NCBI RefSeq assembly: GCF_029892095.1
Contig: NZ_JARZAE010000004.1
Coordinates: forward strand, 4,836,001-4,900,000
Length of the DNA stretch: 64,000 nt
Origin: Kitasatospora sp. MAP12-44
Lineage (GTDB): Bacteria > Actinomycetota > Actinomycetes > Streptomycetales > Streptomycetaceae
Reading direction: 5' to 3'
Shown: positions 52,801 to 61,233 of the stretch, one piece after another
Numbering within the stretch: position 1 is the stretch's first letter
Layout of the letters: each line of letters starts with the position of its first letter
The notes under the pieces: model-generated
What the model was told of the DNA's origin: nothing
What the model saw: only the letters and a program-made list of their open reading frames with translations
The model's database searches: none
Translations under genes and position numbers: made by a program

Positions 52801-53894
52801 GGGTGCTCGGCGAGCAGCACCCGTACACCCTGATGACGGCCGGCTCGCTGGGCGCCGACCGGCGGGCCCTGGGTGACTTCCAGTTGGCGCTGGAGCTGGA
52901 CCGCGACATCCTGGAGCGGTTCCGCGAGCAGTTCGGCGAGGACAACCCGCGGACCCTGTCGATCGCCAACAACCTGGCGATCGACTACCGCTTGGTCGGC
53001 GACAGCAGTTCGGCCCAGGCGCTGGACCAGGACACCCTGGACCGCCGGTCGCTGGTGCTCGGCCCCAAGCACCCGTACACCCTGTCCAGCAAGTCCAACC
53101 TGGCCCGTGATCTGCGCGAAGGCGGCGACTACGAAGGATCGGTGACGATCCATCAGGAAGTGGTCGAGGCCTACGCCGAGGTGCTGAACATCGACGTGCC
53201 GGAGATCCTGCGCAACGCCAAGTCGCTGGCCGTCTCGCTGCGCAAGGCCGGCCGGCAGGCCGAGGCACGCCGGCTCACCAAGGAGACGTACGAGCGCTAC
53301 CTGGAGCGCTACGGGGAGAACGCCCCCGACACGCTCGCCTGCGCGCTCAACCTGGCCGCCGACTACAGCGCGGGCGGCGACAAGGACGCGGCCCGCGACC
53401 TGGCCCGCCAGGTCTACGTGGGCCATCAGCAACTCTTTGGCGAGGAGCACCCGTTCACCCTCGCCTGCGCCAACAACCTGGTGATCTACCTGCGCGGCAG
53501 CGGCAGCGTGCAGGAGGCGATCGACCTCGGCCTCGAAACGGTCGGCACGCTGCGCCGGGTGCTCGGCCCGGACCACCCGTTCACCCTCAACGGCATGATC
53601 AACCTGGCCAACGCCCACGGCGACCTGGGCCACTTCGCCGAGGCGGAGGAGCTGGAGCAGGCCGCCTACCGCGGCCTCTGCGACCGCTACAGCCCCCGCC
53701 ACCCCGATGCGGTGGCCTGCCAGGCCAACCTCGCCATCACCCTGCGCGCCGCCGGCCGCGGCAACCAGGCCGCCGAACTCCGCTCCCGGGCGGTGGCCGA
53801 ATTCATCCGCCAGCTGGGCGAGGAGCACCCCAACACGGTCTCCGCGCGCGGCTGGAAGCGGATCAACCGCGACCTGGAGCCGCAGCCGGTGTAG
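49823..53894 (+). pseudogene. fxsT: FxsT: ParA-like/TIR/NB-ARC/TPR protein with a one-base frameshift
   Basis: The reading begins at ATG 49823 (GGAGG upstream) with a SIMIBI ATPase whose Walker A is YSYKGGTGRT and proceeds to DDFEKDKA at 50674. There GGCCCGACG carries one C too many (50673-50675). Skipping it continues as ADAGRSLARIRFDGLPSGYT in the frame that runs to 53894. The joined protein would be about 1,356 residues: ParA-like 1-285, a TIR-like domain from about 380 (IYLSYVPEDRMWADW, no catalytic Glu), NB-ARC with P-loop GLGGVGKTQ near 571, then TPRs. A sequencing error or a true mutation are both possible. Confidence 0.85.
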
Positions 53895-53919
53895 CCAGGG
53901 AGTGTCGGGTGCGGGCGGG

Positions 53920-54981
53920 TCAGGTGGTCGCCAGTACTCCGGCGTACGCGACCGCCGCGATCAGCAGCCAGGAGGACAGTCCGACCAGCAGCGCCCGGCG
54001 GCCGGTGCGCAGCAGGGCGCGGATGTTCACCGTCGTCCCCAGCGCGAACAGGGCGGCGGCCAGCAGCAGTTCGTCGACCTGCTCGGCCGCGGTGACCACC
54101 GGAGCCGGGACGGTTCCGGTGCTGCGCAGGGCGGCGAAGGCGAGGAACGCCGCGATGAACAGCGGCACCAGCGGGGGACGCCGGCCCGCCGCAGGCGCGG
54201 TACCGCCTTCGGAGCGGCGGCAGCGGCGGCGGGCTATCGCGACGCCGGTCACGATCGGGGCGAGCAGGGCGACCCGCATCAGCTTGACCACCACCGCCTG
54301 GGCCAGCGCGGTGGGACCCGCCGTCTGCGCCACCGCCACCACCTGGCCGACATCGTGGACGCTGGCCCCCGCCCAGCGCCCGAACTGCACGTCGCTCAGC
54401 CCCAGCAGGGGGTGCAGGGCCGGCAGCACCCCGATGGCGAGCGACCCGCACAGCGTGACCAGGGCGACCGCGGTGACGACGTCCTCCTCCTCGCTGTCGG
54501 TGACGCCGTTCATCGCCGCGACGGCCGAGGCGCCGCAGATCGCGAAGCCGGTGGCGATCAGCAGCGGCTGGTCCCCGGGCAGTCCCAGCCGGCGTCCCAG
54601 CCACTGCGTCCCGAAGAAGGTGGCCGCCACCACCATGACGACCACGGCGAGCGTGGGCCAGCCCAGTGCGAGGACGTCGCCGAGGGCGAGCTTGAGGCCC
54701 AGCAGTGCGATACCGGCTCGCATCAGCTTCCTGCCGGCGAAGTCCAGCCCCGGGCGGGAGGCCGCGGGCAGCAGGCGCAGATTGCCGGCCAGCACCCCGA
54801 GGGCGACCGCGGCGGTGAGCGGGGCCACCGTCGGCAGCACCGTGTTCACTCCCCAGGCCGCCGCCACCGCGACCGCCACCGCGCCCAGTCCGGGCCCGAC
54901 CGCCCAGCGCTTCGGGCGGTCGCTGCGGTCACTGCGGTCACTGCGGTCCACAGGCCGTGCGGAGGGCGGGGAGATCGTCAT
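53920..54981 (-). CDS. YeiH-family (UPF0324) putative sulfate exporter
   Basis: This 353-residue membrane protein has about ten helices. FAICGASAVAAMNGVTDSEEED, WAGASVHDVGQVVAVAQT and KLMRVALLAPIV are the UPF0324/YeiH signatures. Members are annotated as sulfate or sulfur-compound exporters with weak experimental support. The start is ATG at 54981; the open frame beyond it is antisense to the LysR gene. The head has a RSD tandem (DRSDRSDRSDR). It is divergent from the LysR regulator, the same pairing as yeiH/yeiE. Confidence 0.87.
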   Translation of the reverse strand: MTISPPSARPVDRSDRSDRSDRPKRWAVGPGLGAVAVAVAAAWGVNTVLPTVAPLTAAVALGVLAGNLRLLPAASRPGLDFAGRKLMRAGIALLGLKLALGDVLALGWPTLAVVVMVVAATFFGTQWLGRRLGLPGDQPLLIATGFAICGASAVAAMNGVTDSEEEDVVTAVALVTLCGSLAIGVLPALHPLLGLSDVQFGRWAGASVHDVGQVVAVAQTAGPTALAQAVVVKLMRVALLAPIVTGVAIARRRCRRSEGGTAPAAGRRPPLVPLFIAAFLAFAALRSTGTVPAPVVTAAEQVDELLLAAALFALGTTVNIRALLRTGRRALLVGLSSWLLIAAVAYAGVLATT

Positions 54982-55033
54982 ACAACGACCCTGTCGCGGT
55001 CCGCTCGGCACCGGTAGCCAGCAGTTCTTTGCC

Positions 55034-55058
55034 ATGCCATAGGGTTTTCCTATGGCAT
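55034..55058. promoter_or_regulatory. Perfect 10-bp inverted repeat over the lysR start
   Basis: ATGCCATAGG (55034-55043) and CCTATGGCAT (55049-55058) are perfectly inverted around GTTTT, with the right arm containing the assigned ATG at 55052. It lies 53 bases upstream of yeiH on the other strand, a classical LysR binding position. Confidence 0.7.
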
Positions 55059-55999
55059 CTTCCCCCGGCGGACCCCGCGCGACCCGCTCCGCCATCCGGC
55101 CGTTCAACCTGCACTCCCTCGAACTGCTGGTGGCCGTGGAGGAGACCGGGAGCATCAGCCAGGCCGCCGCGGAACTCTCCATCAGCCAGCCCACCGCCAG
55201 CGCGCGGATGACCACCCTGGAGCGCCAGCTCGGCCTGCGACTGCTGGAACGCTCGACCTCCGGCTCCAAACTCACTCCCGCCGGTCTGCTGTTCGCCGCC
55301 TGGGCCCGCGACGTCCTCTCCCAGGCGCAGACGCTGGCGGACAGCCTGGCCGCCCTGCAGGTGAAGCAGGGAAACCTCCGGGTGGCGGCCAGCCTCACCC
55401 TCGCCGAGTACCTGCTGCCCCGCTGGCTGATCGCCCTGCGCCAGCTCCACCCCACCACCCACGTCGAGCTGAAGGTCGCCAACAGCCACCAGGTCATCGA
55501 GGCGCTGCTCCAGGCCGAGGCCGACATCGGCTTCACCGAGAGCCCCTTCGTCCCCCGCGACTTCCGCTCGGCCCTGGTGGGCCGCGACCGGCTGGTGGTC
55601 GTCACCGCCCCCGACCACCCCTGGACCCGCCGCTCCACGCCGCTGACGGGCGCGGAGCTCGCCGAGACCCCGCTGCTGCTGCGCGAGAGCGGCTCCGGCA
55701 CCCGCGAAACCCTCGAACGCGCGCTGCGGCCCTGGCACGGTCCCTCCGTGCCGCTCCTCGAACTCGGCTCGACCGGCCCGCTGCGCAGCGCCGCGACCCA
55801 GGGCGCGGCGCCGGCCGTGCTGTCCGAACTCGCCGTGGTCGACGATCTCGCCGCCGGACGACTCGTGGAGATCCCGGTCGCCGACGACCTGCCCCTCGCC
55901 CGCCAGCTGCGGGCGATCTGGCCCAGCCGCCTGGAGCTGTGCGAGTCCGCGCGCCACCTGCTGGAGGTGGCGGCGCGCCGCTCCTCGCGCAGCGTCTGA
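55052..55999 (+). CDS. LysR-family regulator (YeiE/CysB-like)
   Basis: This 315-residue protein has an N-terminal winged HTH (FNLHSLELLVAVEETGSISQ, SQPTASARMTTLERQLGLRL) and a periplasmic-binding-type effector domain (LRVAASLTLAEYLLPRWLIA, VVTAPDHPW). It probably activates the divergent yeiH gene in response to a sulfur or other small molecule. The assigned start lies inside the palindrome, so either the mRNA is leaderless or the true start is a few codons further in. Confidence 0.88.
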   Translation: MASSPGGPRATRSAIRPFNLHSLELLVAVEETGSISQAAAELSISQPTASARMTTLERQLGLRLLERSTSGSKLTPAGLLFAAWARDVLSQAQTLADSLAALQVKQGNLRVAASLTLAEYLLPRWLIALRQLHPTTHVELKVANSHQVIEALLQAEADIGFTESPFVPRDFRSALVGRDRLVVVTAPDHPWTRRSTPLTGAELAETPLLLRESGSGTRETLERALRPWHGPSVPLLELGSTGPLRSAATQGAAPAVLSELAVVDDLAAGRLVEIPVADDLPLARQLRAIWPSRLELCESARHLLEVAARRSSRSV

Positions 56000-56021
56000 G
56001 ACCGGTCGGTCTGAGCAGCAG

Positions 56022-56888
56022 CTACCCGGCCGCCCACTTCAGGGCGGCGGTCAGCACCCGGAACGAGCTGAAGTGGGCGGCGCCGGGCTCCAGGAAGAGG
56101 GTGGCGTCGGGGATGTGGGCGGCCAGCCAGCGGGAGTGGTCGACGGGGGAGAACATGTCGTCGGCGCCGTGCCAGAGCCAGGTGGCGGCGGTGATGTCCT
56201 GCGCCTTGAAGCCCCAGTCGGTGGTGAAGGCGAGCACGTCGTCGATCCAGCCGTCGGCGTTCTGCCGGAACGCCTCACGGTAGTTGCTCTGCAGCATCCG
56301 GCGGATCCCGGCGTCGGAGACCACCTGCCGGTCGACGCCCGAGAGTTCGCTGCGCAGGCCGGCGATCAGGGTGGCCGGGTCGTCGCGGATCCGGCGGGCC
56401 CGCTGCTGCATGGTGGCGGCGATCCGCTGGTGGTCGCGCTCGGCGGCGCGGTAGTAGCGGATGTTGGAGGGCGTCATCCCGGCGTACCAGTCCAGGCCTT
56501 CGGCGTCCCAGGGAGCCAGGCTGACCAGCGCCGCCACCCGGTGCACCCGGCCGGGCAGCAGCGCCCCGCAGGCGAGCGCGTGCGGGCCGCCGCCGGAGCG
56601 GCCCACCACGGCGAACCGGGTGAGCCCGAGCTCGTCGGCGATCGCCTGCACGTCGACCGCCGCCGAGGCGACCTGGCGGCCGCGCAGCCGGTCGGAGCTG
56701 CCGTAGCCGGGGCGGTCGAAGGAGATCAGGTGCACGCCGAGGTGGTAGAGCACGGTGCTGCGCGGGATCGGGCCGACCCGGCTGCCGGGGGTGCCGTGCA
56801 GCAGGAAGACCGGCTTGCCGGCCGGGTCTCCGAAGGTCTGCACCGCCAGGGTTCGATGGTCGGCGGTCTTGACCAGTCGTGGCAGCAC
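56022..56888 (-). CDS. Alpha/beta hydrolase
   Basis: This 288-residue protein has the oxyanion segment FLLHGTPGSRVG, the nucleophile elbow VVGRSGGGPHA (Ser98), an acid in LWHGADDMFSPVDHS and a His in EPGAAHFSS. It is a cytoplasmic esterase- or lactonase-like enzyme of unknown substrate. The start is GTG at 56888 with GGAGG 8 bases upstream. It converges on lysR and is 38 bases downstream of the SLATT gene in the same direction. Confidence 0.88.
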   Translation of the reverse strand: MLPRLVKTADHRTLAVQTFGDPAGKPVFLLHGTPGSRVGPIPRSTVLYHLGVHLISFDRPGYGSSDRLRGRQVASAAVDVQAIADELGLTRFAVVGRSGGGPHALACGALLPGRVHRVAALVSLAPWDAEGLDWYAGMTPSNIRYYRAAERDHQRIAATMQQRARRIRDDPATLIAGLRSELSGVDRQVVSDAGIRRMLQSNYREAFRQNADGWIDDVLAFTTDWGFKAQDITAATWLWHGADDMFSPVDHSRWLAAHIPDATLFLEPGAAHFSSFRVLTAALKWAAG

Positions 56889-56926
56889 GCCGGGGACCTC
56901 CAGAGGTGGGTGGGGAAGGGGGCGGA

Positions 56927-57853
56927 TCAGTGGTCGTGGCCGCGGACCTCGCGGCGGGCCTGCCAGGTGGTGTGCTCGCGCGAGACGGCGTCCTCGGCGT
57001 CCCGGGCCAGCCGGGCCCAGATCTCCTCGGCGTCCTCGCCGGCCACGTCGAGCTGGGTCAACTGGGCTCTGACCAGCTCCAGTTCGTCGGCAGCCAGCCG
57101 GTAGGCGACGGCCAGTGGCCGGTACTGGCGCAGCTGCGCCCAGGCGGTGACCGAGGCGGCGACCGCCGAGACCGTCCCCAGTGCGTCGTAACCGAACCAG
57201 CCGAGCGCGCGCAGCACCGCGAGCACCAGGCCGAGCAGTGGCAGCGCGATGCCGAGCAGGCCGGTGAGCCGGCCGGCGTTGTCGCAGTACCGCGCCTTGG
57301 CCTGGTACCAGTCGTGTTGGACCTGGACGCGCTCGCGCAGGTAGACGTCGCGGCGCACGGCGAGCGGCTGGTCGCGCAGCCGGCGCATCGCCGGGGTGAC
57401 CTCGGCCTGCTCGGCGGCGTCCTCCGGCACGGCCCGGCTGTGCTGGAACCCGCGGAGGATGCCGTGGAGTTGGAGCTCGTAGAGGCCCTCGGCGTCCGGC
57501 AGGCTGGTCGGCGGTGGCTGATAGGCGTCGGCCCGTACGGCGAACTTCCAGGCCAGCGTCTTCACCGACTCGGCGGCGGCCCGCCCCTCGTACCAGAGGC
57601 CCTGCGGGTTCTGCCGGATGACCACCATGGCCAGCACGACGGTGGCCAGATAGGCCACCGCGGCCGTCCAGGCGTACGGGCGGCCGTCGGCCGAGCCGGC
57701 CGCCGCGGCCGCGGTGAGCAGGATCAGCTCCCAGCGGGCCAGTCCGATGGAGCGTCGCTGGCCCTGGAGGGAGGCGGAGTCGGCGGCCCGGAAAACCCCG
57801 GGCAGCAGCTCGGACTCGCGGACGAAGCCCGTGGATCGTGCGCCGGCTGCCAT
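56927..57853 (-). CDS. SLATT/DUF4231-type membrane protein 2
   Basis: This 308-residue paralogue of the protein at 18907-19830 shares WYEGRAAAESVKTLAWKF, RDVYLRERVQVQHDWYQAKA, WAQLRQYRPLAVAYRLAADE and EDAVSREHTTWQARR. Hydrophobic pairs lie about 40-80 and 185-230. The possible role is a membrane pore or a regulator of membrane-linked stress; no nucleotide-signal enzyme is next to it. ATG at 57853 follows GGGGGGA. The frame stays open to 58798, but that part is antisense to the SIS gene. Confidence 0.72.
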   Translation of the reverse strand: MAAGARSTGFVRESELLPGVFRAADSASLQGQRRSIGLARWELILLTAAAAAGSADGRPYAWTAAVAYLATVVLAMVVIRQNPQGLWYEGRAAAESVKTLAWKFAVRADAYQPPPTSLPDAEGLYELQLHGILRGFQHSRAVPEDAAEQAEVTPAMRRLRDQPLAVRRDVYLRERVQVQHDWYQAKARYCDNAGRLTGLLGIALPLLGLVLAVLRALGWFGYDALGTVSAVAASVTAWAQLRQYRPLAVAYRLAADELELVRAQLTQLDVAGEDAEEIWARLARDAEDAVSREHTTWQARREVRGHDH

Positions 57854-58005
57854 CCGGTCCCCCCGTTGCGCTGGTGTGTCCCGACGCAGACCTACTGCCC
57901 TCGGGGGAGGGCGGGTACGCCTGGCGCCCGGCCAGTATGAGCGCTTCACCGCCCCGCGCACAGGTCTGGTACGCGCCGTTTGACCCGGCGTCAGAACCCT
58001 TCCGT

Positions 58006-58755
58006 TCAGAAGGTGTAGAAGATCCGGTCGGCGTTCTCGGCCATCAGCTTGGCGTTCCAGTCGGTGCCGCCGTCGACGTTCCCGGACCGGAAGAGCGGCG
58101 GGGTGATGCCCCGCTCGGCGAGCCGGCCGACCGCCGAGGCGACCACGGCCTGCATCAACGCGCTGGTCACGATGGTGGAGACCGACCCGAAGGTGGTCTC
58201 GGCCCCCGGGTGGGTCAGCTCGCCGTCGCCGACCGCGATCTTGCTGTCGAGGACCACGTCGCAGTGGTCCTTGAGGAAGGTCCCGGACGCGTGCTGGGAG
58301 GTGACCTGGCCGGGGTAGGCGAGCGAGGTGACGCCGACCACCCGCAGGCCGCGGGCCCGGGCGTGCGCGGCGAGCTCGACCGGCATGGTCTGGCGCCCGG
58401 AGAGCGAGATCAGGAAGAGCAGGTCGCCGGCGCGGGCCGGGGTGAGGTCCAGGGTCGCGGTGGCCAGGCCCGACACCCGCTCCAGGGCGCTGCCGAGCGG
58501 AGCGGGCATCACATTGACGCCGGTCATCCCGGGGACGTTCAGCAGGTTGAACGGGACCAGTCCGCCGGCCCGGTACACCACGTCCTGGGCGGCCAGCGAG
58601 GAGTGCCCGGCGCCGAACGCGAACACCCGCCGCTCGTCGGCGATCGCGTCGGCCAGCAGCAGCGCGGCCCGCTCGATGTTCCCGGCCTCCTCGGCGCGAA
58701 CGCGCTGAAGGTGGGCCACCGCGGCGTCGAAGTACTGCCCGACGAGGTCGCTCAT
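58006..58755 (-). CDS. SIS-domain sugar isomerase-like protein
   Basis: This 249-residue protein has the SIS core VFAFGAGHSSLAAQDVVYRA, then LLFLISLSGRQTMPVELAAH and VVGVTSLAYPGQVT. It belongs to the phosphosugar-binding group often next to dmdR1-like genes in Streptomyces. It probably binds an amino-sugar phosphate; the reaction is unknown. ATG at 58755 is used, and it is divergent from the DtxR-type gene. Confidence 0.87.
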   Translation of the reverse strand: MSDLVGQYFDAAVAHLQRVRAEEAGNIERAALLLADAIADERRVFAFGAGHSSLAAQDVVYRAGGLVPFNLLNVPGMTGVNVMPAPLGSALERVSGLATATLDLTPARAGDLLFLISLSGRQTMPVELAAHARARGLRVVGVTSLAYPGQVTSQHASGTFLKDHCDVVLDSKIAVGDGELTHPGAETTFGSVSTIVTSALMQAVVASAVGRLAERGITPPLFRSGNVDGGTDWNAKLMAENADRIFYTF

Positions 58756-58926
58756 GAAGAATTTCCCTACCGCCAGTGGAGAAAGCTACGGCGAGCACCG
58801 TGAGGCCTGGACCACCGTGCTGTCAACAGGGACAAAACGGCCCGGGAACAAGCCCGCGCGGCGTCGGTTGTCAGTGCGGTAGGTCAGAATTGCGGTGAGG
58901 AACACCGAGGAACGGAGCCAGCGGCG

Positions 58927-59619
58927 ATGTCTGGGCTGATCGATACGACCGAGATGTACCTTCGCACCATTCTGGAGCTGGAGGAAGAGGGCATCAATCC
59001 GATGCGCGCCCGGATCGCCGAGCGCCTGGAGCAGAGCGGCCCCACGGTCAGCCAGACCGTCGGCCGGATGGAGCGTGACGGCCTGCTCCAGGTCGCGGGG
59101 GACCGACACCTGGAGCTCACCGACGAGGGCCGGCGACTGGCGGTGCGGGTGATGCGCAAGCACCGCATCGCCGAGTGCCTGCTCGTCGACGTGATCGGGC
59201 TCGAGTGGGAGCAGGTGCACGAGGAGGCCTGCCGCTGGGAGCACGTGATGAGCGAGACGGTGGAGCGCAAGGTGCTGGCCATGCTGGGGCACCCCACTCA
59301 GTCGCCGTACGGCAACCCGATCCCCGGTCTCGACGAGCTCGGCGACACCAAGGCCGAGGGCGAGGGCTTTGACTCCGCGCTGGTCACGCTGGACGCGCTG
59401 CGGCCCGCCGGCGAGGGTTCCGATGTGGTGGTGCGCCGGATCGGCGAGCCGATCCAGACGGACGAGGCGCTGATGCGCAGGCTGCGTCGGGCCGGGATCC
59501 GCCCCGGGGCGACGGTCCGGGTCTCCGCGGCCGTCGGCGGTGTGCTGGTGGGCAGCGGCGAGAGCGCGGCGGAGCTGGGCAAGGAGATCGCGGTGCATGT
59601 GTTCGTCGCGCAGTGCTGA
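58927..59619 (+). CDS. dmdR1: DtxR-family iron-dependent regulator DmdR1
   Basis: This is a 230-residue metalloregulator: winged HTH (ARIAERLEQSGPTVSQTVGR, residues 28-47), dimerisation and metal-binding helices, and a C-terminal SH3-like domain. All key DtxR metal ligands are at the canonical numbers: M10, C102, E105, H106 and the ancillary H79, E83, H98. With Fe(II) it represses siderophore and iron-uptake genes. ATG at 58927 is preceded by GGAGCC. It is monocistronic with a strong terminator. Confidence 0.95.
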   Translation: MSGLIDTTEMYLRTILELEEEGINPMRARIAERLEQSGPTVSQTVGRMERDGLLQVAGDRHLELTDEGRRLAVRVMRKHRIAECLLVDVIGLEWEQVHEEACRWEHVMSETVERKVLAMLGHPTQSPYGNPIPGLDELGDTKAEGEGFDSALVTLDALRPAGEGSDVVVRRIGEPIQTDEALMRRLRRAGIRPGATVRVSAAVGGVLVGSGESAAELGKEIAVHVFVAQC

Positions 59620-59640
59620 GCAGGTGAACCGAGGGCATGG

Positions 59641-59680
59641 CAGCGGGGCCCGGCACGTCCCCGCGTGCCGGGCCCCGCTG
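59641..59680 (+). terminator. 17-bp stem terminator of dmdR1
   Basis: The arm 59641-59657 pairs perfectly with 59664-59680 around the loop TCCCCG, 21 bases after the dmdR1 stop, and is followed by a TTCCC pyrimidine run. Confidence 0.85.
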
Positions 59681-59815
59681 TTCCCACCCCGTCCCCCCGT
59701 TCCCCCCGCTTCCCCCCACTCCCCTCCGTGCCCCGCCCGGCTTCCCCGACCTGGCGTCCCCTCCGGCTCCCCCCCGGTCCCTGCCCCCCGCTCCTCCCGG
59801 CTGCCCCTTTCGTCT
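59681..59815 (+). other. Strand-asymmetric pyrimidine tract
   Basis: About 130 bases are almost all C and T on the plus strand, with runs such as CCCCCC and TTCCCC, only occasional purines, and no gene. It lies right after the dmdR1 terminator. Confidence 0.6.
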
Positions 59816-59967
59816 GGTTTTGCGTCAGCCCCTCTCGGAGGAATTAATCCCCTCGGCCGATCATGGCAATCCTTGAGCGCTGTCACTCGTACGAGGGGCT
59901 TTCGGGGCTGATCGCCGGGTAGATCCGTGAGTTGGGCCGAACCGGAAGTCCCGCGTCCGGGTGTGCC

Positions 59968-59998
59968 GAAGGCGGACCTGGAGGCCAGGTCCGCCTTC
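59968..59998. terminator. Bidirectional hairpin before the prim-pol-like gene
   Basis: AAGGCGGACCTG (59969-59980) pairs with CAGGTCCGCCTT (59986-59997), with one more pair on each side and an A/T-containing flank. It lies just past the stop of the minus-strand gene ending at 60017. Confidence 0.75.
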
Positions 59999-60016
59999 AG
60001 CGCAAATGACGGTGCG

Positions 60017-60757
60017 TCAGCGGGCTGCCGCCGGTTGGGCGGGCCGGGCGGCCGGGTGGACGCGGGCGTCGCGGCCGCAGGCGTAGGCCAGCGGGTTGAT
60101 CAGCTCGGCGGTGTCCGGCAGCCAGCGGTTGAGCTCGGACGGCGGCCGGGCCCACTGCGCGAAGCCGAACGGCCCCAGCCGGGACGGCGGCGCGACGATC
60201 CAGTCGCCCTCGCCGCGGGCCACCAGGTCGAGCCGGTCCGGACCCCAGCCCAGCTTGCGGAGCATGTCCGGCAGCTTGGCCAGCACCCCGGGCAGCACCA
60301 GGAAGAGCAGCCGCCGACCGGCCGGGCCGTACATGCCGGGCTGCCCGGGCACGCCGGGGGACGGCGGCACGGCGACAACCGGGCCCAGCTGCAGGCCCAT
60401 CCGCTCCATCCGGGCCAGCGCCAGGCAGCCGGCCACCTCGGGAACGTCCAGCACGTCGAACGAGCGCCCGGTGGGCAGCAGGATCGACGCCTTGGGGTTC
60501 TCCGTCCACCAGCGCCGGACCACGCCGGGGCCCGCGCTGGCCCGCCGCCGCCAGTCCTCGGTGGTGGGGTGCGCGCCGGGCATGGGGCAGTGCGGGGTGC
60601 CGCACGAGCAGCGCACCGGGCCGTCGTCGTCGATCAGCCAGCTGCCGGGCACGACCTCCCAGTGCCGCTCCTCCGCGTATCTGACGGCCTCGGTCGGCAG
60701 GTGGGGGATCGGGTTGCCGTCACTGTCCTGCGCCGGGGCTCCGGGGGTGTCTTCCAC
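60017..60757 (-). CDS. Bifunctional DNA primase/polymerase-like protein
   Basis: This 246-residue protein resembles the short prim-pol family of actinobacteria: AVRYAEERHWEVVPGSWLID, a Cys/His cluster CSCGTPHCPMPGAH, RRWWTENPKASILLPTGRSF and DVLDVPEVAG. In replicative prim-pols the DxD and H motifs bind metal; here DVLDVPEV is the only acidic pair seen, so catalytic ability is uncertain. The start is GTG at 60757. Confidence 0.72.
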   Translation of the reverse strand: MEDTPGAPAQDSDGNPIPHLPTEAVRYAEERHWEVVPGSWLIDDDGPVRCSCGTPHCPMPGAHPTTEDWRRRASAGPGVVRRWWTENPKASILLPTGRSFDVLDVPEVAGCLALARMERMGLQLGPVVAVPPSPGVPGQPGMYGPAGRRLLFLVLPGVLAKLPDMLRKLGWGPDRLDLVARGEGDWIVAPPSRLGPFGFAQWARPPSELNRWLPDTAELINPLAYACGRDARVHPAARPAQPAAAR

Positions 60758-61233
60758 GTGCTGCTCAACTACCGGCCGTGGGGCGGGTTACGGGCGGGCG
60801 GCGGGTGGCCTGCCGGGAGCGCGGAATGTCACCCGAACCGGTGAGGGGGCTGCCGGGCCGGGCCTCCGCGGGGGGCAATGGCGCGCCACCGTGGCGTGTG
60901 GTGGCGGGGAGGCGGCGGATTTCCTGGCGTGCGCCAGGCGTTGGGATTGCGTTCTGGTGGCGTTCGGGTGGCGTGCGCCCGGTGCCGGACGGGTAGGCGC
61001 AGTAGGGGCGCATCGAGGCATTGTTGAGGGCGCGCATGGGGAACAGGTCATCCGCATGGGTATCCCGATGGTGTTGTTGATCGCTAACCTGGCCTCAAGT
61101 TCCTGCACTGGCCGGGTAGTCGGCGCGCCGCGAGTCTGCCGGACATCGGACTTCGGACGACAGGCGGTCGCATCAGAGCAGCAGAATCGACGCCCGGCGG
61201 CCGGAGCCGGCGGGCGCTGGGGAGGCGAAGCCC
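60758..61233. promoter_or_regulatory. Divergent intergenic region, 476 bases
   Basis: No convincing gene lies between the divergent prim-pol-like and HTH-TPR genes. A TTGTTGATCGCTAACCT stretch at about 61074-61090 is less GC-rich and may hold the promoter of the plus-strand gene. No clear repeat was found. Confidence 0.35.

Noticed and set aside
50544..53828. 1,094-residue minus-strand frame antisense to fxsT
   Set aside because: Same type of composition shadow; the plus strand holds NB-ARC and TPR coding sequence.
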